Assembly (NCBI RefSeq): GCF_963675165.1
Contig: NC_087382.1
Coordinates: 4,813,963-4,877,962 of the forward strand
DNA from: Halichondria panicea
Taxonomy: Eukaryota > Porifera > Demospongiae > Suberitida > Halichondriidae
Reading direction: 5' to 3'
DNA length: 64,000 nt
A model generated the notes under the pieces. The model did not search any database, was not told the DNA's origin, and saw nothing but the letters and a program-made list of their open reading frames with translations. Within the stretch, counting starts at the first letter, position 1, and each line of letters begins with the position of its first letter. Made by a program: the position numbers and the translations under genes. Below are positions 34,801 to 49,000 of the stretch, piece after piece.

Positions 34801-37800
34801 CCTTCATTTTTCTTCAGATTCCGGTTCTTGATTGCATCTCTTTTGTTACGAGAACGACATGATCTCTTTCTGGGTGCTTGGGATGGAGTTTCCTGTTGAG
34901 TTTTCATTCTTTTCTTATGGTTCTGATTGAAATGTGAGTCTTTCGTCTTAGCGGTACTGTCCTTAGACGGAAGATCATGTGATGTTCGCAGGGTTTGTGA
35001 ATTTTCAGTTTGATCAGATGTAACGTCACTATGTTTGTCAGTCTTAGAGCTGGGAGTAGACTGGTAGCTAGGAGTGCCTGTTGTCGAGGTGTCCTGTGTG
35101 GATGAAGGGTCGCTCGAGTTTCCCTGCTCATTAGGACAGCCAGCACCGGCAGAAGAGCCTTGAGTGCTGGGAGGATCATGTGAGATGGTTGGCTCGTTTG
35201 AACTCTCAGTTTCTGCTGGAACATTATCGGCATTACCAGAACTTTTCCTCAAATTGTCCTCTGTGAGAAAACACAAAATAGAAAAAGTCTTAATATTTAA
35301 GAAACATACTGAATTTTCGGAAATTGGGAATATTGCGTACATGCGAGTAGTTTAGGAAGGAAATGATCGACACTTACTCGTATCAGAGTCCCCCAGTTTA
35401 TTCACACAGTCAGTACCGGAATCAGTGGACGTGAGACCAGGCTCTTTAGGGGAGTCAGTGGGTGGGGGGTCAGGCTCTGCAGGAGAGTTACCGGACTCGT
35501 TAGGAGGGCTCTCAAGCTCTTCAGGAGGGTTGACAGATTTGGCAGAAGGTTCATTCTGCTTCGCATCCGTAGTCTTAGGCTCTCGCTTATTGTCAAGCTG
35601 ATCCTTATAGAAGATCATCTGCTGTTTCAGCTGCATTTCAGTAGTCCCCTCGCTGTTCATCTCCTGTACAGTAGCAAACAGAACACGAGAGCAACAGCCA
35701 TGAATAAAGCACACAAAAAACAATAGCTTACATTGAGTATATCAGTCGTCAGGGTCTTCTTACCGTCCCCATTGAACTTAAAAGTCTTGGAGACTGCCAC
35801 AATCTGGCTAGGAGCAATCTGCGCGACTGTCACTATTCTCTTTAGCGTTACATCATAACCTGAACAAAGTGTAAGAATTAAATACACATGCGTACATGTG
35901 TAAGGCAGTTTTATCCTCACCAGATATGCCAGATGTTGGTCTTTGAATGCCTCTGACTTTGGAGTAGTCCAGAGTAGTATGCTCTGCAAAAGTGGTAAGT
36001 ATACGTACATAAAAGCATAATTATAACACTGTAGTGCTCGAAATATAATTATGTGGAGCATAACATTTCAAGGTTCTGTGCATTATGCGATTAACTTCGT
36101 GTTTTCACTGGTGGTACACTCGGATATGGACTCTCGGTTGCATAATACACTCCGCCTCATGCACCACGTTAACCTCGAGTCCATCCTCGGCACACAGATA
36201 TGCTTAATTAATCTTGGCTAAGTGCACGTGTTCTAGCAATCAATGGGAGCGTACAGGCCTCGACTAAACACCTATTAATTGTGTGATGTGATACAAAAGT
36301 ATGCGACATGATAGCCGCTAACACCGGGTATAAATAAGTGTATGGTATAGATTTGTTAATGTTTGTACACATCATTAAGTATGCACTGAAAGTCGTTGAT
36401 TGCATGTAACAACTCAACCATAATTATATAGTACATGTGTTCAATTAAGAAGTGGTAACGAGTTAGCCAGGCATGAACTTGTGGAGGGATATAGAGCGAC
36501 ATGTATGTATACATCATTTAGTGTATATATATGGATAGTTAAAATGATGCCATGGAAAAATGTCTTGTGTAACCCATTAGACAGAATTCATAACAATTAT
36601 GAACTAGAGCAATGAATTGCTAACCCTCGGCTGTTGACATGACTAAGTAGATAAAACTAGAAGAGTGTTCATGCAGTTATACAATAATAATAAAGAAGCA
36701 CAATTCTACTTTTAACAGAGACTGGTAAATGATCACTCCAGCTGCAAATAATTATGAATATACCTCGAATAAAAGTCGGGTGTAGAGCTAGCCAACGTGC
36801 AAGTTCAAGCTTCTTAGCTTTTGCTCGTTTTTATAAGCTTTAACATCGAAATCTGCCACTATTAAAACCAATAACTTGTTGTGTATAAAGGCAGTGATAT
36901 GGCATCTAGGCAAGCAGACTCACACATTACAAACAAACAAACCATAGGACTACTATACCTGTGGCCACCCACACGCCTCGGATAATGAATGAATATGATC
37001 TTGTGGAAAAGCTACACAATCATAGCGGAATGGAGTCTGTTGTAATGTTGTTTTTGTTAAATTAGTGAGGGTCGACTCACTCTCTGTAGAAGTAATCTCT
37101 CCTTCAAAGCCTGTGTCACTCTCTTCACGACCACCACGCATCTTCTCTGAATTATAAAAAAAACAATCCATGCAGTCATACACTTGTAAGTAATCAATGT
37201 GGCTAACTATAGTCTGCTGCTAACACAGGTACAAACACATACATGCTATGGAGACTTTGGGGTCCATTAACCATTAACTTGGCTGTACACTACAGAGGGT
37301 GGCCTGTTACAAAGTCCAAAACACATGCTATGGAGACTTTGGGGCTCATTGTAATACTATACGAAAGTACACAGCAAACACATGTATGGAGAGTTTGCAT
37401 GGGGATCATTGCACAAATTATGTATACATGCATGCATGCTATGAAACTTGGGGCTCATTGACTATATAATGAGCCGAAAGTCTCTATAGCAAACATATGC
37501 TGCTATAATTATATGGAGACTTGTACGGGGCTCATTGAACCAATGAATTTATATGTTTGCTATGGAGACTTTGGGGCTCAAAAATCTCTAAACATAGCTT
37601 GTGTTTGGACCCTCTATAATAACTGTGTAGGGTGATCACAATACAGCTAGGTGTTTCACTATATACTCACCATTAAGAGTTCCAGTGACGATGTTTAGGG
37701 AACTCACATCACCGTCAGTTACTTGAATACAATTAGCTGTCACCTTAAATGACGCTTCAGAAGTGGGGGGTGAGTACCTGATAAAAACCACAAATAGTCA

Positions 37801-38584
37801 TTATAGTTTTGAACAGTGAAAACTGGTGTACAGCACCTATATGGGATTGTGTAGTTTAAAAACAGCAGATGGTCTCTGTTAAAAACATTAGTCCAAGCTT
37901 TCAAGGCTCATTGAAAGCTTGGACAGTAAATAAGTCAGGTAAATTGATAGGAAGAGTTCATAATAAAGGAAGAGTATCGAGCTTACTATAATTATGAGTA
38001 CAGTAACACTGCATGTGTGGAAAGTAACGTGACATACACGTGAGCTTTAACAAACCTGTCTACAGGAATTGTCCGCATATTGCATGCGCAATACCTACTC
38101 TGCACCCATTTGTAGGACATACAAAGTGTTATCTTTTGTAACCTCAATCCTTGGTTAGGTTAGTTTTCCTGGCTAGTGTCTTAGGCTAGTTGTAATGTGG
38201 AGATTACATAGCTGCGCTTCTACGTGTAGGTGTAGTCTATCCTGTACAGGTACTATGACTAGCAGTGAGAGAGATCAAAGGGCGTAGGTATAGAAGAATA
38301 GTATTATAGTTCCCACGACCTGCACACACACTCACAACTCTTACAACTTGTTTCTGTAAGTTAACAAGATTGTGGCTGGCTCTGGCATAATTAACTGAAC
38401 ATAAATATGCCTCAAAAAGTTGAAACAATCACGGTGTGGTGTGGACAGCAGAACAATACACGTACACACCACTACAGCGCCACCAATAATACAAACCACT
38501 AGAGAAGGTCAAACCGAACAAGATAGCTATAGGTCTAATTACTCACTTTTTACCACCCTTCCTTCTCCCCTTTCTCTCTGCCAT
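30033..38584 (-). CDS. Gene C: paralogue of gene A
   Basis: Spliced CDS, minus strand. Exon 1 (38547-38584) starts MAERKGRRKGGK and is basic; a stop lies upstream in frame, supporting this ATG. Next come YSPPTSEASFKVTANCIQVT (about 37674-37778), EKMRGGREESDTGFEGEI (about 37085-37150), a segment matching gene A exon 7 (about 35930-35985), APSQIVAVSKTFKFNG (about 35732-35862), a coiled-coil-like acidic exon (about 35383-35665), a long K/R/S-rich disordered exon (about 34390-35260), and C-terminal exons near 34035-34213, 33700-33795, 31020-31243, 30510-30570 and 30033-30222. It ends VVKDASEDDDP. Exon order, phases and many sequences match gene A, so the two are recent paralogues. The exon 9 minisatellite of A is reduced here to irregular PPTDSPKEP-like text. 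Family and function unknown. Confidence 0.72.
31443..31934. mobile_element. Compact copy of the TGCCTCGGTG-terminus element
   Basis: The inverted ends tgcctcggtgg and gcgcaccgaggca bound an interior that matches 24591-25064. A short CA-rich tract precedes accgtatacctcgcttgcgc. It lies in a gene C intron and serves as the unexpanded reference for the copy at 24591. Confidence 0.65.
32052..32629. mobile_element. Element with GGTCATCCGCCTC inverted ends
   Basis: The ends ggtcatccgcctcgatccgc and aagcagaggcggatgacc are imperfect inverted repeats around 580 bp of non-coding DNA. Internal tgccgccactata and tggcggcatatagt also pair. It lies in a gene C intron. Confidence 0.5.
32748..33510. repeat. 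Diverged direct repeat in a gene C intron
   Basis: Two copies start gtgg(c/t)caattatggcttcatt (32748 and about 33281) and end aaactcaactcaaatagact / aaactcaacacaaatagact. A partial inverted copy lies near 32990. There is no coding sense. It is probably a degenerate mobile element. Confidence 0.45.
37243..37580. repeat. Irregular direct repeats in a gene C intron
   Basis: About six interspersed copies of a motif close to tatggagactttggggctca, at uneven spacing. Non-coding. Confidence 0.6.
37892..37925. repeat. Perfect short hairpin
   Basis: The 14-bp arms gtccaagctttcaa and ttgaaagcttggac are separated by ggctca. No terminator role is expected in a eukaryotic intron. Confidence 0.6.
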
Positions 38585-40071
38585 TGCTTCAGGTGACTCT
38601 TTATTTCAATAATGCTACACACAATCTGCTAAGACCTACCACTGTCTTTTGACATGCTGGGGGGTGTGTAGTTTTTTGACATGCTGGGGGTGTGTAGTTT
38701 ACCAATAAGGCACATGACAGGAAACACAATACATATTTAGTCGTCCATAGTTAACGGTAATCTAGAGTCAACGCTATTAATCCTGCAGTGTTTAATTGGT
38801 GTTTGATACATCAACCAGGTGCCTGAAGGGGGACATAAATAACCACATACCATGTGCGCACGCACACACACACACACACACAATCACATACCTCAACTTC
38901 CACTCCTTATCTCCCAGTTAAGCTGCAGTATCAATGTTAGCATGTCACACATACATTTATTCTCTATAATCATCATTGATTCTCTATAATCATCATTGAT
39001 TTGTCCTGTGGAAATGTATACTGACAAATACATGATGTACATGCACACACATAATATAATTATACTGTCTAGAGTCCACGACGGCATAATAAAAGAGAGA
39101 AAGTATCGAACAAATCGCTGCCTTGTATCAGTTCGGAAAGTAACGTGATTTCCTGTCTGAAACGCGTGATAAATTATGACAATTTGGTTATAGCATTATT
39201 GCTGCCTCGAGGCAAGTGGCGGATCCAGGCACTTTACTCCAGGCACTTTCCGGCATGGTACATCTGATGCAAGGTAATGCTTCGTTCAATACTCTCCCTT
39301 TTTATTGGACTTTTGCTATTATTTATGGATACAGTCTATATACCTATAACAAGCCAGCCATGGACATACAGCAAATTGTACATTCAAGGTTGGCTCATGA
39401 AACAATATTCACACAATATTCACAATTAACTTCTCCCATGAATTAAACACATGCACCTATACGTATGTAATTTGAAACTTCACTGTCAGGAGCCATTGAG
39501 AAGGGTATAGGGGTGAACACATTACATGGCATAATTATTACATAGACAGCTACGTAAATGTGTGAACAAAACATATTAGAGTGGTTTTCAATGACAGGTG
39601 TCAGCTCCAGTTGGGCAGAGTAGGATGTTGACTTATTTATAATATAAGACAACACCTGTGGTATAAGCAATCTCTAGGAGGCGGCAGCTAAATAGTATTC
39701 ATCCATTAAATAGTCTGTACTACTATATTTAGAGTTTCCAGGCCACAACAATGTCAATGTCTTAGGGCAACCATATCAGTGAATAGGTAAATTTAATCTG
39801 TTGTCTTACGTATTGCCAAGAATATGCACAAACAGGGCAAGTACAAAGAGTGCCAATGTACAAATTATACTAGCTGTACAGCTGGGATAGTCCATTTAAA
39901 TACAGTATACAAAACACATTCTTGCATGGTATGAACAACCTTAAGTACAACTTAATTGTCAGTTACAATAAAAAAAAACTATGCAGCGTATGGCTCATAA
40001 AAATACAACTACTTTACTGCTTGTAATAGCTACGTATACTGAACATATAATTACATCACCGTATATGTCTG
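38585..40071. other. Intergenic region between genes C and D
   Basis: It contains a local duplication (ttttgacatgctggggg, 38657 and 38676 area), a short CA tract (about 38862-38882) and a 20-bp tandem copy of ttctctataatcatcattga near 38960-39000. Small open frames show no domain. No gene was recognised. Confidence 0.5.
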
Positions 40072-43000
40072 CTAGTGTGTTCTCAGTAATTTTAGTAGTG
40101 CGTCTCCCAGTAGAGCTGCCTCTACATCTTGATCACTTTCTTCCACACCATGGAACCAGCTCACAAACCACCGGAGAGAACTGATCGCAACAGAACTGGA
40201 TCCCTGATATAGAGAGAGAAACGTGTCTAAGGTTGAGTGTGTATAGTGGGGAGGCAGAGTTACAGACTGAGACGTAATCACATGCAACTAGTATCATATT
40301 GCAGTTTGGACAGTTGTACTTACTGGATATCTTCGCTCCCAGAGGTCAAGGAACTCCTCAACAAGTCTAACCAGCAATTTAAGCTGTACAAATACACACA
40401 ACATGCAGAGTCAGTTATTCAATGATTCCGCTAATAACTTCATATAGGCACTTTCACATGTGAGGGTATGTACATGGGTACATAATTATGTATATACTGT
40501 ACATTGTTACAGTGAGCTGCATGACTATCACTTCATACTATGATGTGTATAATTGTCTTAATTAGCTATAATATGATTAACTCACAGTTATTGCTGTTTG
40601 ATGACTGTTGAGAGGAACTAGATGAGACTCTGGGATACTGACAACTCTAGGCACATCGATTGTGATTGACTCCACGGTTGTTAGTCCGTGTTGTTTCTGA
40701 CGCAAGAACTGTATGATGTCGACCATCACCTGGCACAGCTCCTTGGCACCGTCATCCAACGTCACAAAGTCACCAATGTATTGACAAAGAAGGACCCCTG
40801 CCATTACAATTATACAGAGTATCAAGATTAGCTAGGAGAGATAGACATGAACAGTTCACCGCCTGGAGGCATAATTAAATCATAATTATCATGGAAGGCA
40901 TTTGTGTGTACACATTGCATTATTAAATTATCATAATAGAAGACATACAATTAACTTTTGCTTTCCACAAAAGTGTGCTACGAAAACTTAAAACCTACCC
41001 TGAACACATTCCCATCACATGTACAGTACACTATAATGCACAAGGAACCCCTACTCATGCACGGCCATGCTATAAAGGCCAAGCATCCAGGTCTCAAATA
41101 AAAAGTTTGTGTGAACAAAACAACCCTTCAAAAACTGAAGGCCACCCAGTAATAACGGCCAAAAACTTGTTCCCCAATTATTATGTCCACTCTAAAGGAG
41201 TTCCCTCACCATTGCCTTCTCTGCCATGAACATTGAAGAAGCACTGACGTGGCCTGCAATTAGTAGCTTCCATTAAAGGTCCACTCTACAACAGAACATG
41301 TGGAAACAATAATAGATATCATTTCACACATGATAAAAGCGTGCACTTACTTGACCAGTGCTTGGGTCACTAGCTAACACCACAGCTCCAGGACTAGGGG
41401 CTAATTCGTTCTCAGCAGGACCAAGTAATGCCATGAACAGTGTTGGACCATTACAGTGATTCGATGGCGGGCGAATATAGTGGAACATATACGCAGTGTT
41501 CATTTCATGACATCTGTGGGTTCTCCGATGATTATGTGAGTACACAACCAATTCCTAAGTGAAAAAACAAATCGGGCGAAAGGTACATTAATTAGCAGAG
41601 GAAATTACATTATAAAAGCATTGTCACGCATAGCCTGCGATGGAAGCTACTACCGTATAGCGGGTAATTTTCGTGAGGTAAAATATTCGTTATTTTCGTG
41701 GGCAAGCTGATCTCCATGAAATTATAATGTAAGCGTGGCTTACCGGAACGTATGAATGCAGTGCAGGCAACGAGACTAAACGAAATTTTACTGACAAAAC
41801 CACCGTTTTCGAGTTGAATTTTTTTACCCCACGAAATTATACCTGTTATACGGTAATCACTGCATGGGTATATATGACACAAATATATAGCTAGGCACAA
41901 TGTATACACTCACTGATGAAGACCGGGATTTTGACTGGCCAACTTCTTGCATTGGAGCAAAAAACAATGGCCTTTCTTCCCCAACCGACTCCGCTTTTGA
42001 AAGTGAGCCCTCCACACTTTCAAGCTGCTGTGATGTCCTATCAGCGGAGCTAGAGTGTTCAGGGGGGTGAATATAATGAGGAGGGTTGAAACTAACTCCT
42101 CCATCAAAAGGTGTAGGTTGAACAGGCATCAATGTTTCAGCACTATCATGACTGCCCACTGAGATTTGAGGTGTTTTCAAAGTCGGACTGGTGGCTTTAC
42201 CATGGCACGGCTTCAATTTTACTTCTGAGGCATCACTTTCATATTCAGCAGCAAAATTGTCACCAACTGTGATGCTGGGTTGCTCGTATTTGGTTAGTTG
42301 TTCTATGCTAGGATTAGAAGCATCGGAATCGTTAGAGTCAAGAGCCACACCACCACCACGCACTGTACTCGGTTTTTTCCTCTTCCTTTGTTGCCAACTC
42401 TGAGTTTTTGTCACAGGGATAGGTGCGTGGTTGCCCTTGGATGCTTTATTAGCGGCTTCTTTAGCGACTATGGTGTTAGTTACAGCCTGCTTCTGCTGTT
42501 GATGTTTCTTGCGTGCTTGTTTTTTCTTGCATTGCTTGGGTCGCTGTAGTTGAAAAACAAAAGCCCAGTTATATAAATATGATAATGTACTAAAGTAGTG
42601 GAAGGAGCTAAACTTTAGGGGAGTAGCATAGAATAAGCTTCCTGTGAACGTGCATTCACATCAAGAGTATACACTCTTGTTGCTCATACAATACACGTGA
42701 CTTATACATACCTCTTTGATGTATACAGGGTTAAGGCTACCGAATGACTTGTAGACAGAGGACATACATTCATCCCTTTTAACTTGGTTGTGATAGGCTA
42801 ATACAACCTGTGATGAACAATACACATACACGTAAGCACATGCACACTGACACATTTAGTTGAATACTACCTGTATGTCAGCAGGGAAATCAATATCCAC
42901 ATCTTTGGAGGCTTCTTCGTTATCACTCGATTCCTCTTCAGCAGAACTTTCCTCACTTGAAATGATTCTGTGATTGTGTTTATTTCCCTCATCATCATCC

Positions 43001-46000
43001 TTTCCTCCGCTACCACCACACCCACTGGCACCTCCACAATTACCGTTCGATGATAATGATGATGATGATGACGATGTGTTTTTACTGGAAGAGTTAGATC
43101 TTGTTTGGGAAGAAGACCCATTGTCGCGTTTACCAGGAGTGGAGTTTTTGCTCCCATTGTTGTAGCACAGTATTCGAGGGTTTCCATTTTTACGGCTGGT
43201 ATTGGTTTTTATATGTGAAGAAGATTGTTTGTCTGTAGATTTTTCCAGGTCGACCCTTAGCCCGTAATCTTCCTCAGGGTGTTTCAGAGGTTGCTTAGAA
43301 CATACTTTCTTTCTTTGCTCTTTTCTACGCCTCGCACGATAGTTCTTTTCTATACTTACAGTTTCTTCACTGCCACAAGAAGCGTCTGCATTATACTCGA
43401 CTTCTAGAAGAGGAGATGAAGCTTCACCATTTTGCAGTGCTCTGCTCTTGTCAGTTGATTTTCGATTTATGGCTTTCTTGTCTTTTTTGTCTTTCTTTCT
43501 GGTGGCTAAGCGGTATGCTCGAAAACAACTACTGTCACTATTGGGTGATATTGATTGTTTCTCAACAGAAGCTATATTGTCAGGAGATTTTAGAGGTATC
43601 ACGTCACTTTTTATTTGTGATTTCATTGTAGGATTCTTTCGCCGTGAACATCTGGTAACAGTGCTGACTTTTGTCACACTCTTTTTGGTGTATTGTGTTT
43701 TTGGTTTCGGCTTGTTAGTAGCTTCTTCTTTTTGTACAGCTCGAAATTGTTTAGTAGGCATCTGTGTTTGCTCGACAGGTTTTCTAACAGTCCGATTGTT
43801 TCTTTGTTTTGTTGCCGGGTTAGTTGGTGGGGGAGATTTCTTAACAGTTGGCTTTATGGATTTTGAACTTCCACGAGCTTCTCTTGATCGAGCAAGGGCT
43901 TTTGGTTTTAAGACACAATCTGGCTGTTTCTTCTGGTTTGCCTTTGCACTGGAATGTTTTCGTTTTCTTGTCCCAATATTATTTTCTGCCAGTAATTTCT
44001 TTTGCGTTTTAGGCTGTTTAGGTGGTGGGGACTTTCCAGACCATTCTTTAGTGACTGTGTGTGTTTCTGCGGATTGTTCTGTTACACATTTCGGCTCTAG
44101 GGGAGATTGGCTCTCATGGTCTGACTCAGAAGTGAACTTTACGTCTTTACACGGCAGAGCAGCTAAATAGATAACACAAATAGAAAACATGAAAAAATAT
44201 ATATAGAGTTACATTGTACACTGAGCTCCATGCTGCACAGAAACAGATGAGCGCTGGTAGGACACACAAAACTCTCTGAGACACATTTTAACAGACAGAA
44301 GCATACCTTCATCTTCTCGTTCTTGTTTGTATTGGGCTGATGTGACCTGTATGAGCATACGATACATATAAATTATACACTAATACCAACATAATTATGC
44401 TGTAACAGCAATATGTGAAGTTTAGACAATACCAAAGTTTTTTTATCAAGTTAATAGTAGCTTCCTTTTAGGCTTGTTCACCTTTTCACTGACGGGAAGT
44501 TCCTTCTGTCTTGGCCCAATATCCTTTGCATCCAGTACTTCCTTTTGCTGGTCAGATGATTCACTAGTGACTGGTGACTGTATGTGTGTTTCTACCACTT
44601 GTCCTGTCACACCTTTCGGCCCTAGGAGCGATTGGCTCTCATGATCTGACTCAGAAGTGAGCTTTACGGGTTTAAACGGCAGAGCAGCTAGACAAATAGA
44701 AAACCACTGAGTTCCATGCGCAGCAACAGTTGGGCATTGGCTCCTACGACACAATATTGCAATACCCCACAAAACTTTCTACAGACACAGACAGGGGCAT
44801 ACCTTCATCTTCTTCAGCTTGTTCTTGTTTTTGTTGGGCTGATACGACCTGCGATGAACGATATACGTATATACACTGTAATCACACTGATACCGTGCAA
44901 CCGATACAACACATTTACAGTGAGCTTGATATAATAACAAAAGTTTTTCATCAATTTACTTCTTTTTTAGGCTTGTTCACCTTTGCACTGACGGGAAGTT
45001 CCCTCTTTCTTGGCCCAATATCCTTTGCATCAGACTTGGCCAGTACTTTCTTTTGCTCTGTAGGCTGGTCAGATGATACGCTGGTGACTTGTATGTGTGT
45101 ATCTGCCGCTTGTCCTGTCACACTTTTCGGCCCTAGGGGCTTATGGTCTGACTCAGAAGTAAGCTTTACCCGTTTACACGGCAGAGCAGCTAGACAAATA
45201 GAAAACCAGTGAGTTCCATGCGCAGCAACAGTTGGGCATTGGCTCATTAATGACACAATATTGCAATACCCACAAATCTTTTAAACAAAAACATTCGAAC
45301 AGACAGGGGCATACCTTCATCTTCATAGACCTGTATGAGGGATGTATACATTCATTGTAACCGATACAACAATTTAACAGTGAGTTTTATACAATACAAA
45401 CGTTATCATCAAGTGCTTCTTTTTTAGGCTAGCTTGTTTACCTTTGCACTGATGAGAAGTTCCCTCTTTTTTGGCCCAATATCCTTTGCTTTAACTGCAT
45501 CAGGCTTGGCCAGTACTTTCTTTTGCTCTGTAGGCTGGTCAGATGATTCTCTAGTGACTGGTGACTGTATGTGTGTATCTGCCGCTTGTCCTGTCACACT
45601 TTTCGGCCCTAGGAGCGATTGGCTCTCATGGTCTGACTCAGAAGTGAGCTTTACGCGTTTAAACGGCAGAGCAGCTAGACAAATAGAAAACTACTGAGTT
45701 CCATGCGCAGCAACAGTTGGGCATTGGCTCACAATATTGCAATACCCCACACAACTCTCTACAGACACAGACAGGGGCATACCTTCATCTTCTTCAGCTT
45801 GTTCTTGTTTTTGTTGGGCTGATACGACCTGCGATGAACGATATACGTATATACACTGTAATCACACTGATACTATATTATGCAACCGATACAACACATT
45901 TACAGTGAGCTTGATATAATAACTAAGTTGTTCATCAATTTAATAATAGCTTCTTTTTTAGGCTTGTTCACCTTTGCACTGACGAGACGTTCCCTCTTTC

Positions 46001-49000
46001 TTGGCCCAATATCCTTTACTTTAATTGCATCGGACTTGGCCAGTACTTTCTTTTGCTCTGTAGGCTGATTAGATGATTCACTGGTGACTGGTGACTGTAT
46101 ATGTGTATCTGCCGCTTGTCCTGTCACACTTTTCGGCCCTAGGGGCGATTGGCTCTCATGGTCTGACTCAGAAGTGAGCTTTACGCGTTTAAACGGCAGA
46201 GCAGCTAGACAAATAGAAAACCACTGAGTTCCATGCGCAGCAACAGTTGGGCATTGGCTCACAATATTGCAATACCCCACACAACTCTCTACAGATACAG
46301 ACAGGGGCATACCTTCATCTTCTTCAGCTTGTTTTTGTTTTTGTTGGGCTGATACGACCTGCGATGAACGATATGCGTATATACACTGTAATCATACTGA
46401 TACTATATTATGCAACCGATACAACACATTTACAGTGAGCTTGATATAATAACAAAGTTGTTCATCAATTTAATAATAGCTTCTTTTTAGGCTTGTTCAC
46501 CTTTGCACTGACGAGACGTTCCCTCTTTCTTGGCCCAATATCCTTTACTTTAATTGCATCGGACTTGGCCAGTACTTTCTTTTGCTCTGTAGGCTGATTA
46601 GATGATTCACTGGTGACTGGTGACTGTATATGTGCATCTGCCGCTTGTCCTGTCACACCTTTCGGCCCTAGGGGCGATTGGCTCTCATGGTCTGACTCAG
46701 AAGTGAGCTTTACGCGTTTAAACGGCAGAGCAGCTAGACAAATAGAAAATCACTGAATTCCACGCACAGCAACAGTTGGGCATTGGCTCATTAATAACAC
46801 AATATTGAAATACAAATCTTTTACAGAAACATTCGAACAGACAGGGACATACCTCCATCTTCTTGTTCTTGTTGGGCTAATACGACCTGTGATGAATGAT
46901 ACACTAACCAACTGATATAACAAATTCTATTTTAGCGAGTTATACATTGCTAAAGTGTGTTACAGAGTTACACTGTATGAGGCTTGTTTACCTTTGCACT
47001 GACTGGAAGTTCCCTCTTTCTTGGCCCAATATCCTTTGCTTTAATTGCATCGGACTCTGCCAGTACTTTCTTTTGCTCTGTAGGCTGCTTAGGAGGTTGT
47101 GACTTTCCAGACAATTCTCTGGTAACGGGTGACTGTATGTGTGTTTCTGCTGCTTGTCCTGTCAGCTCAACAGTTGGCTGATCTGCAGGGTGTTATTCAG
47201 CTGTATAAAACTTAAGTGTGTAAATAAAAAGTCATGCAATCCCTTCCGCGTTACCCTTTCATGTTATATTACATTTTCACATAGATTTTTTTTTTGTAAT
47301 AATTTGGTAAGGGTCGTCATGATATAAAACACATTATTGCATGAGAATCCTCGTTTTATGCAAACTCGCCCTCGTGCTTGTATACTTCATAAAACACTCG
47401 GTCTCAAGCTATTATATTCCACTGTCAAGGTAACAAGGTTGTTTATACGTACATTCCGTCATTTAGCCTCGAGGCATGATTTGGTAAAAGGGGTTGTCAT
47501 AAAAACATTCGGTATCGATTACAAATCCATTCACTCAACATGATCTTATAGGCTTCTAAAGCAAGCAAACAAACAATTGCTATCTAGCTTAGCTAGCTAC
47601 GTACTCACTTGAACAGAGGTGAGTATCTTTTTCTGCCACTTGTCCTTTCCCTTCAGAAGGAAGATCATCAGGGAGCGATGGTTGATCTGTAAGCCGGGTG
47701 GGTAATCAAATTAAGGAGCTCAGCAATATTCCATGTATACACAACGTATCCTTTTATATAGGAGGATCAACAAGTAGCTTATCGGTCAATGATCATTTAC
47801 ACGTAATATCATCCGGCCAACTGAATTATGCAACATAATAAATTGCTGTCTATACTTATAATTACTTGTACAGAGCTGAGTATCCACTTGTACTTCACTT
47901 TCAGAATCTGGTGGTTCAGTTGTGGGCTTGTTTTCTTTTGCCAATTGCAGTTCCAATTTTCCGTCCAGCAGAGTAGGTGCAGTGGGCGGGTCTGTAACTA
48001 CTGTAATCAAAGTATACAGATAAATAGTCCTGCATGAATGAAAGCACGCGGCTGATGCCTCAATGGAGGTGTCAAAGCTACCTATTAGCTATACACGCAT
48101 TTATATCATGTAATATTGCTGCATGCGGGCTGAATCTAGAATTATACTGAGAAACTCAAAGAGAGTGATGGGAAGTGATTGACCATGATTGTTGTTAAAA
48201 AGAATGAATGGTTGCATCGGTAGAGCCTTGCAGCTCTATTCTCATTCATGCAGCTACTATTATAGCTAGCGTTCTAGTGCAGAAATAACTGCTATATAAG
48301 TAGAGTAGCAACACTCATGGACAAGTTTTTCTACGCACTTTTCTGAAAAGGCTGCAATGGAGAACCAAGCAAATCCACGAAAACATGAGTAGATAGAAAC
48401 TTTTACTTGCACTTCATTGATATATAGCTGTAACACTCTACACAGCTAGACACACACATACAGAGACACACATGCAGACACACCGTATACCTCGCTTGCG
48501 CATGCGCACCGAGGCACAATGTAAACACACCAATAGGCCGATCAATAACACCATACTGTATACTTACTTGCATGGTGCTGAGTATGCTTTTCCTCCATTT
48601 GTTCTTCCCCTTCATAAGGAGGATCATCTGCCAGCTCAATGCTGAGCTCTGTTTTTATTGTCTGCTGCTTTATGAGTAGTTGCTGTTTTTCGGTTAGCAG
48701 CAGACTATCAGGGAGGTCGGTGTACAGTTGAAGAGATGGCTGATCTGTAAAGGCAAATTATTCCAGCTATATTGCACTGCATACACACACCGCACCATTA
48801 GCTATATTTTTACAAGAGTCGTTTCAAAAAGGGTAAAAAAAGCTGTAATTATGGCTCAATAAATATAAGTATAATATTGGGCCCCTCTCTTCCAACGTTG
48901 TTGTCTATATACTTACCTGCATGGAGGTGAGTATCCATATTTATGGCATTCAAAGTTGTTTGCTCTTGTAGTGGCTCCTCACTGTTGTAAGGATGGGGTG

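Noticed and set aside
37892-37925. Rho-independent-like terminator hairpin
   Set aside because: The genome is eukaryotic, the hairpin is intronic, and no T-tract follows.
43448-44170. 240-codon plus-strand frame opposite gene D
   Set aside because: It is the shadow of the basic, serine-rich gene D exon. The minus-strand reading has splice sites and homology to other gene D exons.
44716-46449. Repeated plus-strand frames (MGIGSQYCNTPHN... and similar)
   Set aside because: They arise because the gene D exon array is tandemly duplicated. They lie in its introns and antisense and lack independent support.
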